A stretch of 64,000 bases of DNA. Source: Simiduia agarivorans SA1 = DSM 21679 (GTDB taxonomy: Bacteria > Pseudomonadota > Gammaproteobacteria > Pseudomonadales > Cellvibrionaceae). Within the stretch, counting starts at the first letter, position 1. Every line of letters starts with the position of its first letter. The DNA lies in the NCBI RefSeq assembly GCF_000305785.2, contig NC_018868.3:558001-622000 (forward strand), given 5' to 3'. The notes under the pieces are model-generated. The model did no database searches, was not told the origin of the DNA, and saw nothing but the letters and a program-made list of their open reading frames with translations. Positions 10,239 through 18,614 of the stretch are shown in pieces. The position numbers and the translations under genes were made by a program.

Positions 10239-10296
10239 TTCGCGGCTAGGAAGCCGCTCCAACAGTTAGGTGTAGGAGCGGCTTCCCAGCCGCGAA
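10239..10296. repeat. REP palindrome pair (upstream of cmk)
   Basis: This is the cleanest head-to-head REP pair in the window. The left copy starts TTCGCGGCTAGG, the right copy ends CCCAGCCGCGAA, and a short spacer lies between. The two halves are almost perfect inverted repeats, so the whole 58 bases can fold into one long hairpin. It lies between the comEA-like gene and the cmk promoter region. Confidence 0.88.
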
Positions 10297-10340
10297 TGGC
10301 CTGGCACCCAACCCGAGTCCCCATACCCCTGTTTTCCCCG

Positions 10341-10346
10341 TATAAT
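10341..10346 (+). promoter_or_regulatory. Probable -10 box for cmk
   Basis: A perfect TATAAT lies 35 bases before the cmk start codon. No recognisable -35 box is seen at the right distance, so the assignment rests on the -10 match and position alone. Confidence 0.4.
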
Positions 10347-10380
10347 CCGCCCTCAGTTTTATCAACATCCGGCGCAGTAC

Positions 10381-11052
10381 ATGGAAAACACCCCCCTCAT
10401 CATCACTATCGATGGTCCCTCCGGTTCCGGTAAAGGCACTATCGCCCAGCGTGTCGCTAAATCACTCGGGCTACAGTTGCTCGATAGCGGCGCCTTATAT
10501 CGTCTGGTCGCTTTAGTTGCCCTGCGTAATAACATCAATGCAGACGACCACGTCGCTCTGGCCCACGCTGCACGGGCTCTGGATATCCGCTTTGAACCTA
10601 CCGATACCGGCGTGTGTGCCTGGCTCGCCGGTGAAGATGTCAGTTTGGCGATCCGTCAGGAAGAGGTCGGGCTCATGGCATCACAAGTGGCCGCTGTACC
10701 CGCCGTTCGGGCAGCGTTGTTGGACCGTCAACGCGCTTTCGCTCAAGCCCCTGGGGTAGTCGCCGATGGTCGCGATATGGGCACCGAAGTCTTCCCGCAA
10801 GCAACCGTCAAGGTCTACCTCACGGCCAGTGCCGAGGAAAGGGCCAATAGGCGCTATAACCAGTTGAAAGCAAAGGGGGAATCTGTTAACCTCCGCCGCC
10901 TGCTGGAAGACATCCAGGCACGCGATGAGCGGGACATGAACCGACAGGTCTCACCCCTCAAGCCTGCAGCGGACGCGGTGATAATCGACAGTTCGCAAAT
11001 GGGTATTGATGAAGTGCAGGATGCGGTGCTGGCGTTAGTCGACAAACGCTGA
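10381..11052 (+). CDS. cmk: Cytidylate kinase
   Basis: Phosphorylates CMP and dCMP to the diphosphates for nucleic-acid and lipid precursors. The 223 residues have the P-loop DGPSGSGKGT at the N-terminus, the conserved DSGALYR segment and DGRDMGTEVFPQA, which binds the nucleotide base. It precedes rpsA, the conserved cmk-rpsA-ihfB order of gammaproteobacteria. The start ATG 10381 matches the family N-terminus, although no clear Shine-Dalgarno is visible. Confidence 0.96.
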   Translation: MENTPLIITIDGPSGSGKGTIAQRVAKSLGLQLLDSGALYRLVALVALRNNINADDHVALAHAARALDIRFEPTDTGVCAWLAGEDVSLAIRQEEVGLMASQVAAVPAVRAALLDRQRAFAQAPGVVADGRDMGTEVFPQATVKVYLTASAEERANRRYNQLKAKGESVNLRRLLEDIQARDERDMNRQVSPLKPAADAVIIDSSQMGIDEVQDAVLALVDKR

Positions 11053-11221
11053 CCCAACCTTCGCCTCGCCGAACGTGTTTTCCAGCCTACGGCGTCCCGC
11101 TGCTTTGCCAGAAATGAGCAGTTGGCGCTTTATTTTTAACTGGCCCGTGTCACTGGCGATACGGTAAGCAGCGAATCCATAACAACCCCGGATTCCTGTG
11201 TCCTCATTATTAGGTAGCCTC

Positions 11222-12904
11222 ATGAGCGAAAGCTTTGCAGAACTCTTTGAAGAAAGTTTGAAATCCGTTGATATGATCCCCGGCACCATCGTGACCGGTG
11301 TGGTAATCGATATCGACAAAGACTGGGTGACTGTTCACGCCGGTCTGAAATCCGAAGGCGTGATTCCCGCCGAGCAGTTCAAGAATGAAAACGGCGAGCT
11401 GACCCTGTCTATTGGTGACGAGGTTCAGGTTGCTCTGGAAACCGTTGAAGACGGTTTCGGTGAGACCCGTCTTTCCCGCGAGAAGGCCAAGCGTGCCGAA
11501 GCCTGGAAAGTACTGGAAGCTGCGCATAATGCTGACGAAGTGGTTACCGGTGTTATCAATGGCAAGGTTAAGGGTGGTTTCACCGTTGACGTGGCCAGCA
11601 TCCGTGCGTTCCTGCCAGGTTCTCTGGTAGACGTGCGCCCCGTACGCGAAACCGCGCACCTGGAAGGCAAAGAGCTTGAATTCAAAGTGATCAAGCTGGA
11701 CCAGAAGCGCAACAACGTAGTTGTATCCCGTCGTGCCGTTCTGGAGCAGGCCAACTCGGCTGAGCGTGAAGAACTGCTGGCAAGCCTGCAGGAAGGTATG
11801 GCCGTTAAGGGTATCGTTAAGAACCTGACCGACTACGGTGCTTTCGTAGACCTGGGCGGCGTAGACGGCCTGCTGCACATTACCGATATGGCCTGGAAGC
11901 GCATCAAGCACCCAAGCGAAATCGTTGCAGTTGGCGATGAAATCGACGTTAAAGTGCTGAAGTTCGATCGCGAGCGCAACCGCGTATCTCTGGGTCTGAA
12001 GCAGCTGGGCGAAGATCCATGGGCCGCTATCACCAACCGTTACCCCGAAGGTGCCAAGGTTAAAGCCGTGGTGACCAACCTGACCGACTACGGCTGTTTC
12101 GCCGAGCTGGAAGAGGGTGTAGAAGGTCTGGTGCACGTATCCGAAATGGATTGGACCAACAAGAACATCCATCCGTCCAAAGTTGTAAACGTGGGCGACG
12201 AAGTGGAAGTGATGGTTCTGGACATCGACGAAGAGCGTCGTCGTATTTCTCTGGGTATCAAGCAGTGTCAGGAAAACCCCTGGGATGCGTTTGGTCGCCA
12301 GTACGCCAAGAACGACAAGATCTCCGGTAAGATCAAGTCCATCACCGACTTCGGTATCTTCATCGGCCTGGATGGCGGCATCGACGGTCTGGTTCACCTG
12401 TCCGACATTTCCTGGAACGAGAATGGCGAAGAAGCCGTTCGCAAGTACAAGAAAGGCGACGAGCTGGAAACCGTTATCCTGGCCATCGATCCCGAGCGCG
12501 AGCGCATCAGCCTGGGTATCAAGCAGCTGGATCAGGACCCCTTCAGTGACTATGTTGCCACCAACGACAAGGGCACCATCGTTACCGGTACTGTGAAAGA
12601 AGTTGATGCCAAGGGTGCTGTAATCACTCTTGCCGACGACGTAGAAGCTACTCTGAAAGCGTCTGAAATCAGCCGCGATAAGGTAGAAGATGCGCGCAAC
12701 GTACTGAAAGAAGGCGAGTCTGTTGAAGCCAAGATCATCAACGTGGATCGCAAGAACCGCGTGATCAACCTGTCTATCAAGTCTAAAGATGTAGACGACG
12801 AGAAAGCAGCGATCAAAGAGCACAGCAACAAGTCTTCTGAGTCTGCTGCTCCTGCAACCCTGGGTGACCTGATCAAGGCCCAGATGCAGAGCCAGGACAA
12901 GTAA
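11222..12904 (+). CDS. rpsA: Small ribosomal subunit protein bS1
   Basis: Ribosomal protein S1, which binds mRNA leaders and helps them onto the 30S subunit. The 560 residues hold six S1 (OB-fold) repeats, seen as recurring segments such as [25 protein letters not shown] and [13 protein letters not shown]. The start [14 protein letters not shown] at 11222 aligns with E. coli S1; an in-frame ATG at 11198 would add eight unmatched residues. As in other bacteria the start lacks a strong Shine-Dalgarno, consistent with S1 autoregulation. Codon use is that of a highly expressed gene. A clear intrinsic terminator follows. Confidence 0.98.
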   Translation: MSESFAELFEESLKSVDMIPGTIVTGVVIDIDKDWVTVHAGLKSEGVIPAEQFKNENGELTLSIGDEVQVALETVEDGFGETRLSREKAKRAEAWKVLEAAHNADEVVTGVINGKVKGGFTVDVASIRAFLPGSLVDVRPVRETAHLEGKELEFKVIKLDQKRNNVVVSRRAVLEQANSAEREELLASLQEGMAVKGIVKNLTDYGAFVDLGGVDGLLHITDMAWKRIKHPSEIVAVGDEIDVKVLKFDRERNRVSLGLKQLGEDPWAAITNRYPEGAKVKAVVTNLTDYGCFAELEEGVEGLVHVSEMDWTNKNIHPSKVVNVGDEVEVMVLDIDEERRRISLGIKQCQENPWDAFGRQYAKNDKISGKIKSITDFGIFIGLDGGIDGLVHLSDISWNENGEEAVRKYKKGDELETVILAIDPERERISLGIKQLDQDPFSDYVATNDKGTIVTGTVKEVDAKGAVITLADDVEATLKASEISRDKVEDARNVLKEGESVEAKIINVDRKNRVINLSIKSKDVDDEKAAIKEHSNKSSESAAPATLGDLIKAQMQSQDK

Positions 12905-12930
12905 TCGCAAGATTACAATGTCTGTAGAAA

Positions 12931-12956
12931 AGGGCCGCTTATGCGGCCCTTTTTTG
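12931..12956 (+). terminator. Intrinsic terminator of rpsA
   Basis: AGGGCCGC and GCGGCCCT form a perfect 8-bp stem around the loop TTAT, followed directly by a T run (12951-12955). It lies 26 bases after the rpsA stop and so separates rpsA from ihfB. Confidence 0.9.
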
Positions 12957-13073
12957 TTGGAGCGGCGGGGCGGCCATCCGCTTCATAGCTGGAATGCTCA
13001 GCTGTGGGAGCGGCTTCCTAGCCACGAATGAATCCGGCACCAACCCATTCGCGGCTGGGTAGCCGCTCCTACA
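12957..13073. repeat. REP cluster between rpsA and ihfB
   Basis: One degenerate and two good REP copies follow the rpsA terminator. The good ones are 13003-13028 (TGTGGGAGCGGC orientation) and 13048-13073 (the inverse, ending GCTCCTACA). The degenerate copy at about 12957-12992 keeps only the GGAGCGGC start. This cluster and the ihfB promoter region account for the 325 bases without a gene between rpsA and ihfB. Confidence 0.8.
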
Positions 13074-13127
13074 GTCAAAATCAAACCCTAAACCCTATAA
13101 AAAACAGCAACTTACCCTTAATTTTGG

Positions 13128-13156
13128 TTGCAGATTCTCCAATGCTGGTGTAAAAA
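13128..13156 (+). promoter_or_regulatory. Candidate promoter for ihfB-lapA-lapB
   Basis: TTGCAG (13128-13133) and TAAAAA (13151-13156) are 17 bases apart, about 75 bases before the ihfB start. A small GGCGA/TCGCC hairpin lies in the leader at about 13179-13192. Both boxes match the sigma-70 consensus only in part. Confidence 0.4.
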
Positions 13157-13229
13157 TAACGCTATGTGATTGAATTTTGGCGATTTTTCGCCGTTCGAGA
13201 GCGTAAATCCACCGCCTGGGGGCCAGAAA

Positions 13230-13526
13230 ATGACCAAATCCGAGCTTATTGAGCGTATTGCTCAGCGGCAGGATCAGTTGTCTGCCAAGGATGTTGAGCT
13301 TACGGTTAAGCTGCTTTTGGACTATATGTCAGAAGTGCTGGCTGCGGGCGACCGGATTGAAATCCGGGGGTTTGGTAGCTTTTCATTGCACTATCGCGAA
13401 CCTCGTATTGGCCGCAATCCAAAGACCGGCGATTCGGTAGAATTGGCAGGTAAATACGTCCCGCATTTCAAGCCAGGTAAGGAAATGCGCGATCGCGTTA
13501 ACCAAAGCCTGCATGAATACCCCTAA
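13230..13526 (+). CDS. ihfB: Integration host factor subunit beta
   Basis: Forms the IHF heterodimer with IhfA (58.2 kb) and bends DNA at specific sites. The 98 residues start [10 protein letters not shown] and carry the DNA-intercalating arm GRNPKTG (61-67), as in all HU/IHF proteins. ATG 13230 is preceded by a G-rich ribosome site (CTGGGGG) and fits the family. A longer frame from 13170 would add 20 unmatched residues. lapA starts eight bases after the stop. In Pseudomonas aeruginosa ihfB (himD) marks the left border of the O-antigen locus. Confidence 0.96.
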   Translation: MTKSELIERIAQRQDQLSAKDVELTVKLLLDYMSEVLAAGDRIEIRGFGSFSLHYREPRIGRNPKTGDSVELAGKYVPHFKPGKEMRDRVNQSLHEYP

Positions 13527-13534
13527 GGGGCACC

Positions 13535-13807
13535 ATGAGCGCCATAAAACGTATCATCGTACTGTTTCTACTATTGCTGTTCGGCATTCTCGGCGCCTGG
13601 TTCGGCTGGGTGAATCGCACTCAGGTGGAATTGAATCTTCTCGGCGTTACCTCTGTCGAGCTCAGTTTGGGCATTATCGTATTGGGGGCGCTGTCTTTTG
13701 GTGTGTTTGCCGGATTGGCAGTCGCACAAATCAGCGTGTATCAATTGCGGTTGAAAAACCGCTCACTCACCAAAAAGCTCAGTTATAACCAGGGCAAAGC
13801 GGACTAA
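13535..13807 (+). CDS. lapA: LPS assembly protein A (DUF1049)
   Basis: A small inner-membrane protein of 90 residues with two membrane segments (about 5-25 and 42-66) and a basic C-terminal tail, typical of LapA/YciS. LapA works with LapB to couple LPS synthesis and transport, partly by controlling LpxC turnover through FtsH. An AGGGG ribosome site precedes ATG 13535. It is tightly packed between ihfB and lapB, the same lapA-lapB-pyrF order as in E. coli. Confidence 0.9.
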   Translation: MSAIKRIIVLFLLLLFGILGAWFGWVNRTQVELNLLGVTSVELSLGIIVLGALSFGVFAGLAVAQISVYQLRLKNRSLTKKLSYNQGKAD

Positions 13808-13814
13808 AGCCTGA

Positions 13815-14996
13815 ATGACCACTGGCAGCATATTTCTCATGGTGCTGATAGCCTTAATTATTGGCTATGTCATGGGTATTTATCAGCGCCGCGCAGAACC
13901 CGAAGAGCTGGAGGAGCAGCGTTCAGACGAGCAGGCGCTGCTGAAAAGTCTGGGCTTGATACTGCGCGATGAGTCAGACGCGGGGCTCGATCAATTTATT
14001 CACCGGCTCGATGTGACGCCAGCCACCCTCGATACACACCTGGCCGTGGGCACCTTGTTCCGGCGCAAAGGTGAAGTCAGCCGTGCCATCAAAGTGCATC
14101 AGAACCTGATATCCCGCCCGAGTCTTTCCAAGGCGCAGCGACTTAACGCCCAGCTTGAGCTTGCCCGGGATTTCTATCAGGCGGGGTTGCTGGACCGTGC
14201 CGAACGGCTGTTGTTGGAGCTGTTCGACGCCGATGACGTCTCGCGCGACGATGTAGCGAATCTCCTGGTGGAGATTTATCAGGACGAAAAAGAATGGCCT
14301 AAGGCAATTGATATTGTCGACCGGTTGGGCAAGGGCTGGTTTACGAAGCTGTCGGAGGAGTGGCAGCTCATACGTGCCCACTTTTGCTGCGAGCAAGCAA
14401 CAGTTGCACTTAAGGCGGGCGATATGCTTGAAGCCCGGCGGTTACTAAAGCAGGCCAGGCTACAGCAAAAAGGACTTGCCCGGGCCTGTTTGCTTTTGGC
14501 TGATATTGAAATGCAGGCGGGCAATCGTGCAGCAGCGGTGGGTGCTATTAATCAGGCGGTGCTCAGTGGATTCGATTACGTATTCCCGGCTATCCCTTTG
14601 CTGTCTGAGCTGGCACAGGACCCCAAGCATCGCGCGAGTGCTATTGAATTACTGCGCCAAGGCTGGCGGGAATCAGCGCTGGCCGCGTGCCTGCTGAAAG
14701 AGTCCGAGCTCGAAGCGTCTCGTGACCTGGAGGAATCACTGAATATTTTGCTGCTGGCGTTGCGCGATCGGCCGAACCTGAGATTGTTGCACCGCTACCT
14801 GACCTTGCTGCAGTCTCGCTCGTCAGACGTGGCAGAGCTCAATGAAACGCTCGATAAAGTCGCAGCGCGGCTGGATGCAATGCCCCAGTACCGGTGTGGG
14901 CATTGCGGTTTCACTGCAAAACAGCTGCACTGGCTTTGTCCTAGCTGCAAGCGCTGGGGCGGCCTTGCGCCAATCAAAGGCCTGGAGGGCGTATAG
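13815..14996 (+). CDS. lapB: LPS assembly protein B, TPR protein with rubredoxin-like zinc site
   Basis: LapB (YciM) of 393 residues: one N-terminal membrane anchor (about 5-22), a long array of TPR helices facing the cytoplasm, and a C-terminal rubredoxin-like knuckle with two Cys-x2-Cys pairs (YRCGHCG and LCPSC) for metal binding. It adapts the FtsH protease to LpxC and so sets LPS levels. It starts seven bases after lapA. A general LPS regulator next to a surface-polysaccharide locus may be coincidence, since lapAB-pyrF linkage is widespread. Confidence 0.93.
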   Translation: MTTGSIFLMVLIALIIGYVMGIYQRRAEPEELEEQRSDEQALLKSLGLILRDESDAGLDQFIHRLDVTPATLDTHLAVGTLFRRKGEVSRAIKVHQNLISRPSLSKAQRLNAQLELARDFYQAGLLDRAERLLLELFDADDVSRDDVANLLVEIYQDEKEWPKAIDIVDRLGKGWFTKLSEEWQLIRAHFCCEQATVALKAGDMLEARRLLKQARLQQKGLARACLLLADIEMQAGNRAAAVGAINQAVLSGFDYVFPAIPLLSELAQDPKHRASAIELLRQGWRESALAACLLKESELEASRDLEESLNILLLALRDRPNLRLLHRYLTLLQSRSSDVAELNETLDKVAARLDAMPQYRCGHCGFTAKQLHWLCPSCKRWGGLAPIKGLEGV

Positions 14997-15047
14997 CCTC
15001 TTCCATTGTTAGCGCGACTTCCATGTAGGAGCCTCGAGCCCCTTCTC

Positions 15048-15073
15048 TGTGGGAGCGGCTTCCCAGCCGCGAA
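15048..15073. repeat. Single REP palindrome (lapB-pyrF spacer)
   Basis: One full copy in the TGTGGGAGCGGC orientation, ending AGCCGCGAA, lies in the spacer between lapB and pyrF. A very degenerate second half may sit just upstream, around TGTAGGAGCC at 15024-15033. Confidence 0.82.
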
Positions 15074-15154
15074 TACCCCCAAGCAAATAGGCGCCCTCCG
15101 TTGGCGCGATGGGCGGCCATCTGATTCCTGTCCGAGAAGTCCTGTGCAACCCCC

Positions 15155-15183
15155 TTAAACCACCCCCCAAAATCCCCTACAAT
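15155..15183 (+). promoter_or_regulatory. Candidate promoter for pyrF
   Basis: TTAAAC (15155-15160) and TACAAT (15178-15183) are 17 bases apart and lie 34 bases before the pyrF start codon. Confidence 0.45.
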
Positions 15184-15216
15184 ACGGCCTCGTAAAAAAA
15201 TCACCCGGTTCACTAA

Positions 15217-15921
15217 ATGTCCGTCCCAAACTCCCCCGTTATCGTCGCACTGGACTACCCCAATGCAGAGTCCGCCCTCGCCATGGCAGACAAGCTCGAC
15301 CCCACCAAATGCCGGGTCAAAGTTGGCAAAGAGCTCTTCACCGCCGAGGGTCCGGCACTGGTAAGAACCCTGGTCAAAAAAGGTTTTCAGGTGTTCCTTG
15401 ATCTCAAATTCCACGACATCCCCAACACCGTCGCCAAAGCCGTAACTGCCGCCGCTGAGCTGGGCGTTTGGATGGTCAATGTGCACGCCTCGGGCGGCAA
15501 ACGAATGATGCAAGCCGCGCACGAGGCACTAAAACCCTACGGCGCCAACGCGCCCTTGTTAATCGCCGTCACCGTGTTGACCTCAACGGAAGAGGGGGAG
15601 TTGAACGATATTGGGCTGGATTGTTCAATCAATGGACAAGTGTTGCGCCTGGCAACGCTGGCGAAAGATTGCGGGCTTGATGGCGTGGTGTGCTCCGCCC
15701 AGGAGGCAGAGATGCTGAAAGGCGCTCAGGGTCCGGAATTCCAACTTGTCACCCCGGGTATCCGCCCCGCATCCGCCACAGCCGATGATCAGCGCCGCAT
15801 CATGACGCCAAGTCAGGCATTGAAAGCCGGAGTGGATTACATGGTAATCGGGCGCCCCATTACACAGGCAGAAGACCCGCAACAAGCCCTCAATGAGATC
15901 CTCAAAGAGTGTGGCGCGTAA
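15217..15921 (+). CDS. pyrF: Orotidine 5'-phosphate decarboxylase
   Basis: Last step of UMP synthesis: decarboxylates OMP. The 234 residues contain the catalytic [11 protein letters not shown] motif with the Lys/Asp network, the VTVLTS strand and the phosphate-binding VTPGIRP and GRPIT loops near the C-terminus. It is of normal length for the proteobacterial group I enzyme. It follows lapB, as in E. coli, after a REP-containing spacer with its own likely promoter. Confidence 0.96.
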   Translation: MSVPNSPVIVALDYPNAESALAMADKLDPTKCRVKVGKELFTAEGPALVRTLVKKGFQVFLDLKFHDIPNTVAKAVTAAAELGVWMVNVHASGGKRMMQAAHEALKPYGANAPLLIAVTVLTSTEEGELNDIGLDCSINGQVLRLATLAKDCGLDGVVCSAQEAEMLKGAQGPEFQLVTPGIRPASATADDQRRIMTPSQALKAGVDYMVIGRPITQAEDPQQALNEILKECGA

Positions 15922-16111
15922 AACAACATCGGGTCTAGATTATACATGTGCTCAGACATTTGTCCGGTCAATTTGTTGGGGCCCGCTTCTTGGCCTGCAT
16001 AACCTGGTTCAACGGTTAACCACCTTTCCAGTTCACGCATACCCTTATTCCCAAATATTCTCCTACCCTAGAGACTAACCTACTGATTTCCCATATAATT
16101 CCGTCACATTT

Positions 16112-16139
16112 TTGACATAAGTTGGCACGAGTGTACAAT
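16112..16139 (+). promoter_or_regulatory. Strong sigma-70-like promoter for cysDN
   Basis: A perfect -35 box TTGACA (16112-16117) and TACAAT (16134-16139) are 16 bases apart, about 35 bases before the cysD start. This is the best promoter match seen upstream of the polysaccharide genes, and its transcript could read through cysN into the first glycosyltransferase. Confidence 0.6.
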
Positions 16140-16174
16140 GCCTGCCAGCCAAGGATAGCGAACCTCCCAAGACC

Positions 16175-17086
16175 ATGACCACCAACTACAAAATGACCCA
16201 CCTCCAGCAGTTGGAGGCAGAAAGTATTCATATCATCCGCGAAGTAGCCGCAGAGTTTGATAACCCGGTAATGCTCTATTCCGTAGGCAAAGATTCCGCC
16301 GTTATGATGCACCTCACCATGAAGGCGTTTTACCCGGGTAAACCACCATTCCCGCTCATGCACGTGGATACTACCTGGAAGTTCAAGGAAATGATTGAAT
16401 TCCGCGACCAGCGGGTAAAGGAACTTGGCTGGGATTTGATTGTCCATATCAATGAAGAAGGTGTTAAAGCCGGGGTAGGGCCGTTCACCCACGGCAGTGC
16501 CAAGCACACCGACATTATGAAAACCCAGGCGCTCAAGCAAGCGCTGAACAAATACGGCTTCGACGCGGCATTCGGAGGCGCACGCAGGGATGAAGAAAAA
16601 TCCCGCGCTAAAGAGCGAGTATACTCATTCCGCGACAAAAACCATCGTTGGGACCCTAAAAACCAGCGTCCAGAACTGTGGAATATTTACAATGGCCGAG
16701 TAGATAAAGGCGAAAGCATCCGTGTATTCCCGCTCTCCAACTGGACCGAGCTGGATATCTGGCAATACATCCACTTGGAAGGCATTCCCATCGTCCCACT
16801 CTATTTCGCCGATAAGCGACCAGTAGTCGAAAAAGATGGTGTGCTGATCATGGTGGACGACGACCGTATGCCCATCGGACCAGAAGACAAGGTGGAAGAA
16901 AAAATGGTCCGCTTCCGTACGCTGGGATGCTATCCGCTGACCGGAGCAGTAGAGTCACAAGCAACCACACTGCCCGAAATTATCCAGGAAATGTTGCTCA
17001 CCAAAACTTCCGAGCGACAGGGCAGGGTCATCGATAACGACAGCGCCGGATCGATGGAAAAGAAAAAGCAGGAAGGCTACTTCTAA
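16175..17086 (+). CDS. cysD: Sulfate adenylyltransferase subunit 2
   Basis: Catalytic PP-loop subunit of ATP sulfurylase; with CysN it makes APS from sulfate and ATP. The 303 residues show the PP-loop SVGKDS (36-41), the [15 protein letters not shown] segment and the conserved C-terminal KKKQEGYF. The start at 16175 follows a strong promoter. The product feeds CysC (4.2 kb) for PAPS. A stable hairpin separates it from cysN. Confidence 0.96.
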   Translation: MTTNYKMTHLQQLEAESIHIIREVAAEFDNPVMLYSVGKDSAVMMHLTMKAFYPGKPPFPLMHVDTTWKFKEMIEFRDQRVKELGWDLIVHINEEGVKAGVGPFTHGSAKHTDIMKTQALKQALNKYGFDAAFGGARRDEEKSRAKERVYSFRDKNHRWDPKNQRPELWNIYNGRVDKGESIRVFPLSNWTELDIWQYIHLEGIPIVPLYFADKRPVVEKDGVLIMVDDDRMPIGPEDKVEEKMVRFRTLGCYPLTGAVESQATTLPEIIQEMLLTKTSERQGRVIDNDSAGSMEKKKQEGYF

Positions 17087-17110
17087 ATCAACTTTAAAAG
17101 TCACAGCAAT

Positions 17111-17136
17111 ACCTGCCCGAACATAGTCGGGCAGGT
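17111..17136 (+). other. Intercistronic hairpin between cysD and cysN
   Basis: ACCTGCCCGA and TCGGGCAGGT form a perfect 10-bp stem around ACATAG, followed by TGCGTTTT. The T run is interrupted, so it may be a partial terminator or an mRNA processing or stability element between two genes whose products work in a complex. Confidence 0.7.
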
Positions 17137-17180
17137 TGCGTTTTAGGGGATAGAAAAACCCCACGCAATGCGAGGAAATT

Positions 17181-18599
17181 ATGTCACATCAGTCCAGTTT
17201 AATTGCCGAAGATATCGACGCTTACCTTAAGCAGCATGAAGATAAAGAGCTTCTGCGCTTCTTAACCTGTGGTTCGGTTGATGATGGTAAGTCCACATTA
17301 ATCGGACGCTTGCTGCACGATTCAAAAATGATCTTTGAGGATCAACTGGCAGCGATAGAAAAAGATTCAACTAAGCACGGAACAACCGGTAACAAAATTG
17401 ACCTGGCGTTGTTGGTGGACGGCCTGCAGGCTGAAAGAGAGCAGGGTATTACCATCGATGTAGCCTACCGTTACTTCTCCACCGAAAAGCGCAAGTTCAT
17501 TATTGCAGATACGCCCGGCCACGAGCAGTACACGCGCAATATGGTCACCGGGGCCTCAACGTGCGACCTGGCCATCATTCTGATCGACGCCCGTTATGGT
17601 GTGCAAACACAGACCCGTCGCCACAGCTATATCGCTTCACTGCTTGGTATCAAGCACATTGTATGTGCCATTAATAAAATGGACCTGCTCGATTTCGATC
17701 AAGCCAAGTTCGAATCTATCAAAGCTGATTACGCCCAGCTTGCGGAAAAACTTGGCATGAGTGACGTCAACTATGTACCCATATCTGCGTTGGATGGGGA
17801 TAATGTGGTTGACCGTAGCACTCGTTGCGATTGGTATATCGGTCAAACGCTAATGGAAATACTGGAAAGCGCACCCATAGCGGAGGATCGCAACCTTTCC
17901 GATTTTCGCTTTCCTGTGCAATATGTTAATCGCCCGAACCTGAATTTCCGTGGATTCTGTGGAACTGTTGCCAGTGGTGTTATCGCCAAGGGTGACGAAG
18001 TCAAAGTCTTACCTAGCGGTAAAACAAGTACCGTGAAGGCCATTATTACGGCAGGCGGTGAAATTGATGAGGCTTTTGTGGATCAATCCGTCGCCCTTAC
18101 CCTTGATGATGAAATCGACATCAGCCGTGGCGACATGATTGTAAAAGCTGCAGATCCGGTAAGTGACGTAAATGCCATTAATGCTCATCTAGTGTGGATG
18201 AGTGAGAGCACACTCGAAACCAGTAAGGAATACCTGTTTAAATTTGCAGGTAAAACAGTCTCTGGCCATGTCAATGCTATTGAGCACCGTATAGACGTAA
18301 ACACACAGCAAACCCAAGCTTCTGATGCATTGGCACTCAATGATATAGCCTTGGTAAACATAGAGCTCAGTCAGCGCGTGGTGGTAGATCCCTACGAGCA
18401 AAACCGTGCAACGGGTTCATTTATTGTGATTGATCGGCTGACCAACGTCACCATTGGTGCCGGTATGGTGGTATCCGCTGCAGAGCGTGAAAGCCGAGCT
18501 GATAATCCGGCTTATAGCCAATTTGAAATCGAGCTTAACGCGTTAGTTCGCAAGCACTTCCCACATTGGGGTGCTAAAAACATTGCCAAAGGCCAATAA
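17181..18599 (+). CDS. cysN: Sulfate adenylyltransferase subunit 1 (GTPase)
   Basis: Regulatory GTPase subunit of ATP sulfurylase; GTP hydrolysis drives APS formation. The 472 residues carry the G1 loop GSVDDGKST (31-39), DTPGH (110-114) and NKMD (165-168), then EF-Tu-like beta-barrel domains. Length fits the unfused CysN; many relatives have a CysNC fusion, whereas here CysC is a separate gene at 4.2 kb. The next gene, a glycosyltransferase, starts only 15 bases downstream, so sulfate activation and the polysaccharide locus may share a transcript. Confidence 0.96.
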   Translation: MSHQSSLIAEDIDAYLKQHEDKELLRFLTCGSVDDGKSTLIGRLLHDSKMIFEDQLAAIEKDSTKHGTTGNKIDLALLVDGLQAEREQGITIDVAYRYFSTEKRKFIIADTPGHEQYTRNMVTGASTCDLAIILIDARYGVQTQTRRHSYIASLLGIKHIVCAINKMDLLDFDQAKFESIKADYAQLAEKLGMSDVNYVPISALDGDNVVDRSTRCDWYIGQTLMEILESAPIAEDRNLSDFRFPVQYVNRPNLNFRGFCGTVASGVIAKGDEVKVLPSGKTSTVKAIITAGGEIDEAFVDQSVALTLDDEIDISRGDMIVKAADPVSDVNAINAHLVWMSESTLETSKEYLFKFAGKTVSGHVNAIEHRIDVNTQQTQASDALALNDIALVNIELSQRVVVDPYEQNRATGSFIVIDRLTNVTIGAGMVVSAAERESRADNPAYSQFEIELNALVRKHFPHWGAKNIAKGQ

Positions 18600-18614
18600 A
18601 GGTTAACGTCTGTA

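Noticed and set aside
11105..11134. Possible promoter before rpsA (TTGCCA and TTTATT)
   Set aside because: Boxes are weak and 18 bases apart; many such pairs occur by chance, so it was not listed as a feature.
11210..12910. Long open frame on the minus strand opposite rpsA (566 codons)
   Set aside because: It mirrors the strongly biased codons of rpsA, has no recognisable domain and no ribosome site. It is an antisense shadow.
8469..15073. Repeated palindromes that could suggest a CRISPR-like or regulatory array
   Set aside because: The copies are scattered singly or in inverted pairs with no regular spacers, and a RAYT gene explains them as REP elements.
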